This document shows, in pieces, positions 33,928 to 46,773 of a DNA stretch of 64,000 nt (the first letter of the stretch is position 1; each line of letters begins with the position of its first letter). Location of the stretch: positions 313,543-377,542 of the forward strand of contig BCHH01000012.1 of NCBI GenBank assembly GCA_001599595.1, given 5' to 3'. Below the pieces are notes generated by a model, which saw only the letters and a program-made list of their open reading frames with translations, had not been told where the DNA came from and did not search any database. Origin of the DNA: Beverwykella pulmonaria. Lineage: Eukaryota; Ascomycota; Dothideomycetes; Pleosporales; Melanommataceae. Made by a program: the position numbers and the translations under genes.

Positions 33928-34491
33928 GGCTGCAAGTCTTAGGCTGCAGCCCTCGCTAGCGGTCTGGGAAAGGCCTTGGATCGCAAAAAGATCGTGGTTC
34001 AGACCATATCGTGCTTGTTCGAAAGTTTGGTTGATGAGTCGAAGGGCGTGAATGAGGGATGGGTGTATCATGCGTAATCGATAAGAACGCACAGACTCTC
34101 CCCTAAGCGAAGCTAAGCCTGGCACGTGTGCGTTATCCTCGTCCCAGCTCCGAGTTCGCAAGCACAATACTACTCTAATTATCTTCCACCTTCATTGGAC
34201 GCGATGGCGCAATAATTCTTCATGCATTACGCGCTTTAATGTGCCGCGCGCATTCATCTTTGCAATGCGATAATCTTGTTGCTCGTCAAGACCTCTCGGC
34301 CCACAGCTTCCTCCACGTGGTGTGCTAGACTGCATCGCATCCTTGTTCGCCTGGTCCGTCTTGGGAAGTATCCCCAATGTCATCTCCGACGCCTCTTGGT
34401 GTCACTGGCAATCTGCAAACTATAATATGGGTCGAACGCATCTTTCAGGTCGTTGTGGCATTGGAGTGGTGCTCGCGACTTAACTGCCAAC
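33928..34491. other. Divergent promoter region of the Zn2Cys6 and phosphatase genes
   Basis: A 564-nt gap between start codons. It contains the optional N-terminal extension of the Zn2Cys6 frame. No specific site was assigned. Confidence 0.4.
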
Positions 34492-35960
34492 ATGCATCAC
34501 TTGAAAGAATTCTGGACGGTCGCTCTGGCTATCACCACAGCCACGGCAAGCGATGGTTTCAATCCTCTGCATCATCTTGGAGGAAATAGCCCCTGGTTTC
34601 CTGGTATGCTTAACGCTGTACAACAACTCTTGATTCGCTCTTCTAATAGCAAATAGGCCCCGAAGTAACAGGTATTTCATCCCAAGTACCGGCCGGCTGT
34701 ACCGTCGACCAAGCTGCTTTCTTCTCTCGACATGGCAGCCGATATCCAGATCGGGGCGCCTACAATGAGTGGGCGAACCTTTCCTCCCGCATTGGCGCCA
34801 GCGAGTTCACTGTTCGTGACGATAAACTCGCCTTCCTGTCAACTTGGAAGCCAGTACTGAAAGATCCCGATCAACAAATTGCCCAACTGTCAACTACGGG
34901 TTATAAGGAGCTCTACGACATGGGTGCCAACTTTCGTCTTCGGTACCCTGCCTTGTACGCCTACAATACGAAGTTTACCATGTGGTGCAACTACTACGCC
35001 TCTAGCCCACGAGTTCGAGATAGCGCCCGCCTTTTTTCGCGCGGGTTCCTTGGCCCCAACGCAACAGATCTAGGGTCCATCTACGCCCTAAATTCCAGCG
35101 CGCCGCAATCCTTTATGAACTCTCTCGCAACCTCGGATCTTTGTCCTGCGTATGCCGATAGCGGTGGCAGCCCGCAGATAGACACCTGGAACAACCTATA
35201 TCTCCCACCAATTCAGAAGCGCCTGAACAAGCTCATCAAGGGAACTTTCCAGTTCACCCAATACGATGTCTCCATCATCCCGTATCTCTGCGGTTTCGAA
35301 ACACAGATCACTGGCTCCACCTCACCATGGTGTTCCCTTCTCACCGAAAAAGAAATCCTACAATACGAGTACGCACAGGATCTCCGCTACTGGTATGGCT
35401 CTGGTCTCGGTACAGATATCGAGAAGTATTTGATGGTCCCTGTGCTAGACGGGCTGATTCAACGGTTCGTCGATGGACCAAACGCCACGTACACGAATTC
35501 AGATGGGTCGACTTTTGTACCACCGAATCTGTCTGCGTCTTTTACAAACGATGGGCAAGTGAACCAGCTGGTTGCAGCACTTGGTATCTTCGACAAGGAG
35601 GCTCAACTTCCAGCGAACAACATTCCCAAAAACAGATTGTTTAGGGCAAGCAACTTCGTGACTATGCGAGGGACGGTGGCCTTCGAGCGTCTTTCGTGCT
35701 TGAGCAAGAAGAGTGGAAACGAGTTATACTTGCGAATCAGCCTCAACGAAGTTGTGTATCCCGTCGCTGGATGCCAGACCGGGCCTGGGAAGTCGTGTCC
35801 ACTAAGCCAGTATCAGTCAATTGTGAAAAGCAAACTCAAGGCTGCAGGAGACTTCTCGCAAATCTGCAATGTCACCAATCCTGCCATTCCTGGGGATCAG
35901 AGGAGTGCGACGTTCTTGACAGATGTCTCATTACCGTTTATGACCGCCATAAAGCCGTAA
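34492..35960 (+). CDS. Secreted histidine acid phosphatase (phytase family)
   Basis: Exons 34492-34603 and 34657-35960 with a 53-nt intron give 471 residues. Residues 1-19 are a signal peptide. The catalytic motif RHGxRxP is RHGSRYP at residues 62-68, whose His takes the phosphate. The family HD motif near the C-terminal third, where Asp acts as proton donor, reads SFTNDGQ here, so the Asp (336) is kept but the preceding His is Asn (335). Paired cysteines and several N-glycosylation sites (NLS, NAT) fit an extracellular enzyme that frees phosphate from esters such as phytate. The HD change may alter rate or substrate. The frame is intact. Confidence 0.88.
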
Positions 35961-36960
35961 TATAATAATCTTTTCTCAATTTACAAATAATTTAATGTCT
36001 TTTCGCAAACCTCACGCTCAGCGTTTGCCTCTCTGTCTACTCATTGGCTTGTGGTATGATTTCTCCTTGTGAGCTTCGTCCTCGGGGTTTTCGATCTGAC
36101 TTCGCAGAAGAGCAAAACCTCCATGTTATCAATGCAGAGCTAATGACGCATTGACTCATCATGTAACACCCACAGGGCGCGTCCTATTTCTCAAATCCCG
36201 CTCTTTAAGCCTAACGCTGAATAATGAACCCGGATGGTCCAAGCATAAGGCATGAATCGTCAAGTTGACTGCTGTCGCTCCCTTCACTCGGAAAACTAAA
36301 AGGGTGCTTAAACCCTCCAATCACATCCCCCGAATCCCGCGCTAATGCTGTTTTTTCGTCAACGGATGTTAACCGCGATTGTTTTCAGCTGTTTCCGCCA
36401 TACGAGTCGGCCTAAATAGGTGGGTATGATTGGTCAATTGTAGAGTGTGACTGGACTATGAGGCTAGAGAAGACTTATCCGCGACGCAGGGTGTGTGTTC
36501 GACATATGTGGACTATTTTTGTCGACCAAAAATTGGTGGGAGAGTTTTATGGCGTGGTTGATTCATGTGGATGGTGCCGGAAGTGACTCAGATGTTACCG
36601 ATGCAGGAGGGATAAGTGCTCGTACAGAGTGGAATGGAAGTATAAAGTCATTCGAGAATCTGAGGTGCGTTTGTTCCACACCATCACTACCGACACAGCT
36701 TCACACAATTGCCTCCACAACATCTTACACGATCAGTTGGTTGCGCTTCCTGGCCCAACTTCACTGAACACTCTAACTACGAATTCTGGTCCAATCAACC
36801 CTCGAACCTCTTCCTTCTATCTTTTGAACTATACCCTCAACAAGACTCGAACTGTACCCTTCTAATTCAACCACCACTACTGGTTTTTGACACCACCCTC
36901 ACAATCACAACCATGTCCACCCCCCAACCCCTGGACAAGAACCCTCCTCGTACAGCTCAT
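35961..36960. other. Intergenic with a promoter-and-leader-like stretch
   Basis: The stretch 36641-36912 looks like a strong fungal promoter and leader on the plus strand; see the separate entry. The rest holds nothing recognised. Confidence 0.4.
36641..36915 (+). promoter_or_regulatory. TATA box plus CA-rich leader without a matching gene
   Basis: TATAAA at 36641 is followed by 260 nt of C- and A-rich, G-poor sequence with CTTCTATC and CAACAAG words, ending in CACAACCATG at 36906-36915, a textbook fungal start context. The frame opened by this ATG soon runs antisense into the 3' end of the protease gene and has no protein character beyond the first few codons. It may be the preserved 5' end of a gene whose body was lost, or an antisense transcript. 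Confidence 0.3.
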
Positions 36961-37939
36961 CTACAACCCGTATCTCGACTTAAGGTTCCTCCACCAATCC
37001 CTCGCCATCCACGCATCAAACTCTGTAATCTCCATCGCACTACCAGCCAACATAATAAAGTTCGTAACACCCGTCGGCGTCCAGTCATAGAAGTCATCAA
37101 GCGCAAATGTATGCCCAAGCTCGTGCAGAACGATGTGGATATTATCCGTATCCAAATTCTGCATGAAGTAGTCCTGTCCGACGCGCTGGCCCCAGTCGCC
37201 GCCAGCCCCCCCTTCGAAGCCGGGCGTTAACCAGAGAGATTGATCTGTGTCAACAAAGTGAGCATGAATTCGAGATTTGGAGGGGGTAGTGAATTGGCTT
37301 ACCATAGTGGCGAGATGCGCCAGCAGAGCATTGACTATAATTATTATCTTGGTGGAAGAACCTCCCACACTTAGGATCGCATTCCGGTATCCCTCCCGAG
37401 TCCGTCGTAGTATACACCTGGATCCCACTCGTATCGCCCTGCAATTGCGACTTATTCTTGACCGCCCACCCAACCACATTCACATCAACGGTTTTATACG
37501 GGAACTTCTCAAACCCCGCAAGGATCGCAATCCACTTAGCAAACTGTCTCCGAATCGCAGCCTCAACTTTCGTCCTTTGCGCCGCGGTGACCGTAGCAGT
37601 GCCCTCCCAGCGCACACAGTAGTTTATCTTTCCCTTGCCGTCCATGACTTGGTCGTAACCATAGTTCTTGAAGCCGAGGGGATTAGAGTAGGTGCTGATT
37701 TCGTGGTCCCAGACTTGTTTGAGGGGGGTCACGAGGTTCGAAGGGGGGTTCCAGGTCGTCTGGCCTAGGTCCCGTTTGGTTGTTGGGGGAGTCCAGGCGT
37801 TTGCGTCGTTGAAGGTGTGGTCTTCGAAGCTGCAGACAGGAGTAGGTGTGCGTTTGTGGATGTGTGGGTCGGCGTTGGCTGGGATGGCAACCGCGAGGCT
37901 GGCAGATGTGAGTGAAGCGAGGGTGAGGATGGATTTCAT
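36961..37939 (-). CDS. Secreted HExxH zinc metalloprotease-like protein
   Basis: Exons 37303-37939 and 36961-37244 with a 58-nt intron give 306 residues. A signal peptide covers residues 1-22 or so, then a short propart ending His-Lys-Arg that a Kex2-type protease could cut. The zinc-binding HELGH motif is at about residues 253-257, followed by TFALDDFYDW; the third zinc ligand is probably an acidic or His residue in that stretch. The architecture (about 300 residues, HELGH late in the chain, extracellular) matches a fungal family often labelled by weak resemblance to cellulose-binding proteins. It likely degrades protein outside the cell. The MEROPS family cannot be fixed here. Confidence 0.78.
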
Positions 37940-39549
37940 GTTGAGAGAATGTGGTGCCGGCAGGTTTTCTTTTGAAGAAAAGACGGAGTGATGAAGCAAA
38001 TTTAGTTTGAATGAAAGGCGAGAACAAAAAATCTCGATGGAGTTTAAGAGAAGACGGCGATGCAGTATTTAACCATAATCATGTTCATATCCTCTACCTG
38101 GCTCATTACGATTTGTTTCCCACTAATGTTTCAACCGAGTTGTAGTGGCTCTTGGAAGAGCACAAATACAAATGGGACACTTGGCAGGGTATTTCGAGCG
38201 GAGAAATAAATTCCTTCGAGATGAAGGCGTAGAATTTATGCCGTACTTTCACTTCTTGAGATGTTTTAGTTTTTAAAAATGAAAGTGGAGAAACAATCGC
38301 CTTGCATGAGGATATTTCTCCTTCCATTGCTGTATAAGAAAGAATAGTTCAACAAGCCAGAGTCGCAGCAACCTCACTTGCGATTGTGGTGAGCTCATCG
38401 TTAAGCATAGACATGCCTAAATGTCGATCAAGCGGTGAAACATCCACCAACTGGGTACGACCTGCTAAAGTCCATAATTCATCAAAACGCCGGAATAATG
38501 GAAGCTTGAAGGAACTTGATCATAAATGTATCCATCTTTTGGAGTGTAGCTTAAGCATGGAATAAATTTTTATGTACTAGTGAGTGCGGAGTAATTATAT
38601 AACAGATAAAAAGGGCTATTTGAGGTGCGAAGAACATGTGATTTCTTCCTCGACTTCGGTGCTTTTAATAGCACAGTGTGAAACTAAAATCCATGTCTTC
38701 AACCATAAATGGTTTTAGCACTCAAAAACTTTGTCAACGATCTCCCATGTGTGTCAAGACTGTTGACAATAGTCTGTGAAAGTAGTCGAAAGCATGTTCG
38801 ATATTTCATCCTCAAACTTGCATCAAATGCATGCAGCTCTCCCTGCTGTGAAAATTAGCTACCTAAAATTTCATAAGCCGCCTCTTGCTGTGGGAGGGCT
38901 TTTCAATATATATCCGCATGGGAAGTTGGATAAACCTTTCAAACGTGAAATTTTAAATGTACTAATTTGCTTTATATTTGCCGGTAAATGAGCCAAGTAA
39001 GACGTCAAACTACATAACTTCAAATTCCTCTCACATATATAGAAGTGACCAATCAAACTACTGCAGGCGTTGCTTATTAGAGGCATTCTATTAAACATTT
39101 ACTTAGTGCTCAGCACTTGTAAGCCCAGGACACCATAATGTCACGTGGATATGCCACTGACTAATCAGTCCGTCATATATATATCAGCTGTACATACTTC
39201 ACATACAATACATATCTTGATACTCTCTCCTCCACGCTTTAGGTTACACCTTCCCTACAGAATAAGATATGCAGCCTTTTCAGCTGCGCGGCCGTGGGGA
39301 CAGTGCGCCAAGACGTGCCAGTACACAAATAGTTAATTTACGCGATGTTCAAGCTCTGGTGAAGACATATTGGGCTGGCTGCAGATTGAAGTGCGTGGCT
39401 GTACCTGAGCCCAAATACGTTGCACCTTCGGACTCATAACTGTCTGCTCGTGCTGCACTCCCTCTTCTAACGACAACCGCGTACCTAAAGTTAAATCTTT
39501 CGCTATATTTTCCATCACACCGACGTGATACATAATCGTTAGGCCCGAA
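37940..39549. other. 1.6-kb AT-rich intergenic stretch
   Basis: AT-rich from about 38100 to 39300 with no supported gene. Open frames at 38776-38991 (+) and 38871-39098 (-) overlap and have no family. A short TATATATAT run occurs at 39177-39184. Confidence 0.45.
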
Positions 39550-41501
39550 ATGGAGGCCATTGGACTCACCTCGAGCTGCCTCACGATAGCAGGCTGCGCT
39601 TACACGATCATCAAAGATCTGCGCGACCTTCGAGCAAAGTATAAGCAAGCAGAAGAAGTGATCAATACCCTCTGTGTACAAGTCTCCACACTCCGATCTG
39701 CCGTATCCGGCTTATCTTCATGGATGGAAAGAAGACCGCTATCCACAGCGCAGGAAATAGGTCTGAGATTGGAGTTAAGACAATCTCTGGACGCATGCGG
39801 AACTTTGATCTCAGCACTTCAACGACATCTTTCACGAGTCAAGGGCGATTCTAAAACCATCTCTGCGCAAGGAAAATTGAGACATATATTAGGGGAAGAC
39901 GAATTGAAGGATTATAACCGAATGCTGAGTTTGCAAGTTCAGGCGCTGAGTTTGCTAGTCCAAGTTATTCAGCTGTACGTTTTTAATCCATCTTCGATTT
40001 GAAACGGAGCGAATCTGACACCCACAGTGACTCCAGTAAAGACCGACAGCGGAAGTTTTCTAGAACTGAACATCAGCAGCTACTCGCAAGAGCCAAAGAC
40101 GATGCTTCCACTTTTAATAGCCGAGACAGCTCTGGCGAATCGGCATCTGAGCGCAGCCTCCATACCACTTCCAGTTCTACAGATTTCGACTTTGACGACG
40201 AGCTTATTCGTAGCAAACCCTACTTAAGAACGTTCAAAGAGGTCATGAGACGAACGATTCGACAGAAAACAATACACGGCACATCAAACGCCAATAAAAC
40301 CTTACAAACTTCGGGAGACTCAGCGCGACATGCATCTGCCCCAAGAAGTTTAAGAGACGAAAGAAAAAGCTGGAAAGGTGCCAACAAGGCCGGCTACGGA
40401 TTCTCAGCTTCGAGCCAAAATAATTCCGAAAGAAACCTTGGGGCCGCCACAGAAATAGAAGACGAGCACGTAACGACAGGTCCCTCATCCGCAATGACAC
40501 TCGCGGAGATATCCACGTTTCCCTCCTCACTTGATCTTCTAAGCCATCAAACGCCATCAAAACCTCCATTCGACCGCATTATTGTCACATCGGAGACCTT
40601 CAAGGAATACGAAGCTCAAGCGTCAGATGGTAGTAGTGAACATGGAGATGTTACTAGCCAGGTTCTGAGCGATTTTAAAATAGAGGTCTATAACGATGAC
40701 ATTGGGTGTGGTGCTTCTACTGCGAGTACTGAAGGGATTAGCGAGAAGCATACTGGAAACGCTATATTGGAACTGCCGGAATCGTGTTCAGAATTGGATC
40801 TTGCCGGGGTTATTGCTCAAAACTCAACTTTTCAAAGCTATGTGTCTCACCAGGCGAAGTGGCACATAAGACGAAACCATGGGTCACTTCCATATGCACC
40901 TTCGATTGAGCGCCTACAAAACATCGTCAGCGAGGGAACAGTCAATATCAATAATATTCAACGAAGGATCTGCAGCTTGTCGCCAAATGCAGGTAGTAAC
41001 TGTAAAGCTCCGCCTGTCTCTGAGCTACCCTGTGAGACCAGAGCAAAGAACGCATTGCTCGCAATACAAAACTACGGGGAGAAAAATTACCTCCACCACG
41101 CGATTCAATTTGGAGAAGTAGAGCATGCGAAAAACCTTATTACCCTCGGTATTGATGTGAATAGCCAGGACATTGACGGTCGCTCTCCCTTGCACTATGC
41201 TTGCGAGTCCATGTTCGTTGCAAATGTGGTGGCTATGGAGCTCTTGTTGAATGCGGGTGCGTATATTAACCTTGTAGATGGTAACGGTTTTACTCCATTG
41301 GATGAGGCTTGCAGAAGAGCGCCTTCGAAGTCGATATTTTTTCTTCTTAAGAAGGGGGCTATTGTTCGTCGCTCATCTTATGAGATGCTAAAGTTATGTC
41401 AGCATCGTTCAGACGCCCAGCAGCGGATAATTGAAAAGGTTTTAATTCAGTATAATCGTCCTGTATATAAGAACAGCAAGGGTAGCCTTCAAATCAACTA
41501 A
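39550..41501 (+). CDS. Ankyrin-repeat protein with fungal N-terminal (HET-partner-like) domain
   Basis: Exons 39550-39974 and 40028-41501 with a 53-nt intron give 632 residues. Residues 1-140 form the helical fungal N-terminal domain seen before ankyrin, NACHT or kinase modules: MEAIGLTSSCLTIAGCAYTI, then a coiled region around LRDLRAKYKQAEEVI. The middle (about 145-400) is Ser/Thr/Glu-rich and disordered. The end holds at least three ankyrin units (about 490-590): NYLHHAIQFGEVEHAKNLI, DGRSPLHYACES, and NGFTPLDEACRRAPSKSIFFLLKKGA. Such proteins are scaffolds, possibly in nonself or stress signalling. No enzyme domain was found. Confidence 0.8.
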
Positions 41502-41979
41502 TTATAGCAATAATATATTAAAGCATACTAAGATGGTATGCCGGGGAAGCCGGCTATTCAACATGCGGATATATAAGAGGGCAACAACACCCTCGTAGGA
41601 TTATCGACATGAATACCATCTCATCTTCTCTGATATTGGTTCTTCTCTATTAATTGCTTATATGGTTGACTGGCGGCTGTGAGTTATTGTGAGGCACTGT
41701 AAGGCAGGCGGGAAATAGAAACAAGAAAATCGAAGGTATGTATTCGAAGAGATCAGACGAATCCTTAGGGAGATGTAGTGATGCACACTGGGACTATAGT
41801 GCCCGGCACGTGACCGTGGGCGGGCGGTCTATGTTCCGGTGGGCGTCTGGCAAAGGTAGGCGTGGCACAGCCAGAAGATTAAGGAAGACCTTTTATTATA
41901 TAACTTGAGCAAAACAGTGCAAAAAACTGAGCATAGAACTATTACTTTAAAGTCTAAGTGCTCCTCCTTTTTCTCGTTA

Positions 41980-42620
41980 CGGTGTGGTTCTGTTGGAGAA
42001 TAGGGAGAAGAAGTGATGATTGTTCTGTCTACAAGCTAGAGACACATATATACTATTCCATGGCTAAGGGTGTGTTTTGGGGGCGGCTCATAACTGTTTG
42101 TGATGAGCTGTCACACGGTCACATCACGTGATCCTGGATAAAAAATAAGTAGTAAGTCAATTAGAGGAGTATGTGCCATAAACTAACAGGTAGTGAGGGA
42201 TATTAAATACGTTGAACTTGCCACTGCTAGCAGCGAGGGCGGCTGACCCACACCGGCCACAGAGTTGACTGGACGCTTGGCCAAGGGTGAGTTAGATCGC
42301 AAGGCCGCGACCCGCTTACCAAGATTCTGCACAGCCACAAGTGTGGCAGCTACTGTAGCTGTATCGCACTAGCTAAGATTGGTGATCGTTCTGGTTGGAG
42401 GTACCAACTAGGGTAGCGACTCTGTATAAATTTGTGCGTGAGAGCAGACATAAGGCTAATAATAACTTTCTAACATCATAGCAATGTTCTTAAGCTTAGA
42501 TAAGACTGTTAATAAATATTATAGAGTAGTAAGAGCTTAACAGTGGTACTGTAAGGAAGGAACTCTGTTTCTCTATAGAAAGAGGCTCTCTGTGTAAAGG
42601 CGCAGGTTATCAGAACTATC
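41980..42620 (+). mobile_element. Possible degenerate or solo LTR of a retroelement
   Basis: The block holds TGTTGG near 41990 and CTAACA near 42470, terminal words typical of Copia-type LTRs, a CACGTGA box at 42126, a promoter-like TATAAAT at 42425 and, downstream, GGTTATCAGAAC at 42606, which resembles a primer-binding site of the TGGTATCAGAGC kind. No reverse transcriptase or integrase could be read and no target-site duplication was found. The assignment is an inference from these short signals. Confidence 0.3.
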
Positions 42621-42760
42621 GGATTCGGGTGCGAATCACTACCGAAGGCATATGGGAGTGCACGAGTGATAACGAATACCCAAGATGGAATTGATACTTA
42701 TAGGCCTGGTACGAAAGGATATGCAAAAGCTATACACGAAGAAAGATGAGAGATAACGAA

Positions 42761-42885
42761 GCCGAGGTACTACAGGTTCGGATAAGGACCTGTATCGGAG
42801 TTGCATTAGGAGCTGGTCAGGAGCCGAGGTAATATAGGTTCGGATATGGATAGGGCCTGTATCGGAGTCGGGCAGGAAGCAGTCG
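42761..42885. repeat. 62-bp direct tandem repeat, two diverged copies
   Basis: The words GCCGAGGT, AGGTTCGGATA and CCTGTATCGGAGT recur in the same order starting at 42761 and 42823, a period of 62 bp, with scattered differences. Such repeats are common in leader regions of fungal retroelements. Confidence 0.7.
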
Positions 42886-44084
42886 GTCATGTGATGGAAC
42901 GATTGTTTGAATCGTTACACTCTGCAAATCAAGCGTGAAGGCGACAATACATAACATAATTTTTAGATAGAAAGGGACCTAGACTAGACGTCAAGGAGTA
43001 GCTACAGCACATGGCCTATATAGGGTTATCGTAAATATCAACGTGTGCACAAATTCTGAGTCGTTTGAAGCTAAAGTACCGTTTATATTTCTCGTCGCGG
43101 AGTGTTTCTCGCAGTAGGGACGTACGCATTTATAGACTCTACACCACAACAACCTTCTCTCACCACGTCTTGTGCCTAAGGACTAAAATTTCGGAAGTAC
43201 AACCTGTATGAGCACTCTAGCTTTCCAGAAACTCTCTACCAGCAAAACCATGTTCCGTTCTCGTTATGCTTTTCCTTCCCAAAATCCACCCATATAAACT
43301 TTAAGTCTTCCCGAAGAAGCTCTCAACACACTTCCGCAATGTAAGCAATCCTTTAACATGAATAGGGAAATGTGCTAAAAACGCTCAACAAACGAAGACA
43401 TATTGGAGAAGCGCCGATCGAAATGGACCGCTCGGACCGCACATGTGGAGTGCACCCCTATTTCCTAAAATCCTCTCGTACAAACATATTCTAGAGAACA
43501 ACCGGAATGCAACCTAACCCATGACATGAGACTTTCCAGCATCTGAAAGGAGTATTCCTCGCAGACATGTCTACTCTCGTCCTCTCCCGTTCAATCTACG
43601 TACAACTCTAGTCCTGAAAACAAAAGGGGGTGGATTGAAACCTATATTTGCGGAAGCTAAACCTAGTGCTGCAAAATCACATGTAGCACTCTATACAGCA
43701 CAGGCTGAATCGAACCGGATCGATTTCCAGGAACATTGGCTTTATGATTGGAGAATGAATCGTGACGATGAAGATATTATAGAGCTCTGTTGTGTCCGCT
43801 GCGTACTATTTTCGATCCAATTTGTCTAGCGTCTCCCTCCTACTTCCATAGCGTAACGCGGCGTAATTCTATATGCCATCGTTAACGAGTAGGCGATGCT
43901 AGTGGTGCTCGCACAATGTATATGGTGGTTACCGCGGCATCGTCAATTAGAAACATTTTCAAATATTGTCTGGCAAAGGCTAATCAGGTGTAGGTTGCAA
44001 GATGATCTGCTCAGGAACTTGTGGGTCTAGAAATGTAGCAACGTCTTATTAATGGATATCGTACAAAACAAATTCTAAGTGGGC

Positions 44085-45366
44085 TCAGAATGCCAGGTGA
44101 TCGCCTTCGGCCTTTTGCCATAGCTTTCTTTTCCGTCTGTGCCAATCTCTGGTTGGCCGCAGTGGTATCGACTGGCGTTTGCTCCGACGAAGCGCGAGTG
44201 TGGGAGGAAGCTCGGGGGTTTCCGGTGCGGCCGGCGCGGGTTCGCTACTTCCTCTGTGACTCAGCTTTAAAGATAGCAGGATAAACACACCCGCAATCAG
44301 AATCGCGAGCAGAAGCATGATCTTCCTCTTGATGCTCCGTTTCTGGTATCCTGAAGCCACTTTGAGCTCCTTGTCGGCCTCTTTCACGTCTGTCGTCATT
44401 CGCTCTACATTGTAGTCGATGCGGTCTAGCATGCTCCCCTGATCAATGACCATGGTTTGCAGTTCCTGGAAGATGTTGGCCAGCTCGATGATGCCTTGTG
44501 CGATATCCTCAATCTCGCGTTCCCGTTGCGCAATCAATGCTTCGTTCGGATCGTGGCGCAGACGCTGCTGCTGGGTCTGAAGGAGGGTGGATTGCGAGAA
44601 GGACCGGTCCGCATCAGATTCTTGGAGGGCGGGATCGTTGTAGGGATTCTGCACGGGGGTGGCAGAGCGGAAGGGAGAGGCAAAGCCGCCGAGGTCGCGG
44701 AGCTCTAGAAACAGAACGTTAGCAGTGCTCCCGTTTTGTAGGGCCATTCAACTTACTCTTCAAATACGCAGACTGCTTCTTGCGGAACATGGCGCTCACA
44801 TCGCCAACCCGCGATGCTAACGAGATCTTGAGGTTCTTGGCCATGATAGCCTCGCCGCTGTTGATGTTGCCGTGCTGCGTGGCCTCTCGCGCCATCATCT
44901 CGATGCGCTGTATGGCCTTTTGACATCTCTGGAAGCCCCGGGTGATCTCTTGGGTGAGATGCTCAATCTCCCGCTCCTCCCGCTTCTTCACCTCCTCGTC
45001 GTCGAAGCCGGGGAGCACGTGCTTCTGGTGGAGCTGGTCGAGGGTGCGGGTCTGCTTGGCTATGGCGGCAAGGTGCTCTGTGACTTCGTCCTGGATGTCG
45101 AGCCACCGCGGTGGCAGAAGGTCCATCTCGATGACGGCGTCGCCGTCGTCCTCGAAGGCGCCGTCGGACATGAGGCCGCGGCGCTCCTCGGAAACGCGCC
45201 CGCTATCGCCAAAGCCATTGGAGGCGGGCCCGCCATAGCGCGGCTTCTTTGCAGGGTGGTGCGAGTAGGACTGGCGGTAGGAGATGAAGCTGTGGAGGCT
45301 ACGTCAGCGAGCAAGCAGCTGGGGCGCTGGGTAGGGGCCATACAGATTCGTTCGGTCCCGCCACAT
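44085..45366 (-). CDS. TLG2: t-SNARE of the TLG2/syntaxin-16 type
   Basis: Exons 45344-45366 (23 nt), 44757-45289 and 44085-44704 with introns of 54 and 52 nt give 391 residues. The first splice produces MWRDRTNL followed by FISYRQSYSHH, the conserved N-terminal peptide that binds the Sec1/Munc18 protein Vps45. A helical Habc region follows (about 70-185), then the Qa-SNARE motif (about 235-295) with the zero-layer Gln in NIFQEL, and a C-terminal membrane anchor (about 305-326). Unlike short syntaxins it has a 60-residue basic tail after the anchor. It acts in fusion at the trans-Golgi and endosome. It is divergent from calmodulin with 453 nt between start codons. Confidence 0.92.
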
Positions 45367-45819
45367 GGCGTCGGCAGGCAGGCGCGAGGCTGCTATGTCA
45401 TGATCTCTGGGCAGAGGGGAGGAGGCGAGTCCTGGTACGGGCGAGCAGAGGGCGGGCACAATAGCAGCGGAGTTGGGGTGGATGGTGATGGCTTAGGTGT
45501 GTTTTCCACGCCCGCAGAGCCGCATCGGCCCCAACAGCTGGGCGACAGGGCTGGCTCGGCGCCCGTATTAGCGGCAGTTGCGGCCGAGAGCGGGCAATTT
45601 AGGGGACAGTCGCGCCCCAAAGGCGGAAAGCGGGACACAGTCAGGCATTTCAGCCTGGGCCATTTCACGTCGGCCTCGACTCCTCACATAGCTCTTCTTC
45701 TCTCGACCGTATCCACGCACCACTCCTCACAGACCCCGCAACCCGCCTGCGAAAGCCCGTCCAACGCACACGCACACCATCCCTCAGTCGCTCCCTCGCC
45801 GCCGACGCCCCTAGCAATC
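45367..45819. promoter_or_regulatory. Divergent promoter region of TLG2 and calmodulin
   Basis: A GC-rich 453-nt gap between the two ATGs, with a CT-rich leader on the calmodulin side (45680-45815). No TATA box was seen, as expected for housekeeping genes. Confidence 0.5.

Positions 45820-46773
<954 letters not shown>

Larger units (their letters stand above)
41502..44084. other. 2.6-kb gene-free, repeat-derived stretch
   Basis: No intact gene. It contains an LTR-like block (about 41980-42620), a 62-bp direct repeat and many stops in all frames. A frame at 43635-43829 (+) starts without ATG and is not supported. Confidence 0.5.

Noticed and set aside
36913..37230. Open frame following the orphan leader
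   Set aside because: Beyond the first codons it is exactly antisense to the protease exon and has basic, low-quality composition; only the leader was kept as an observation.
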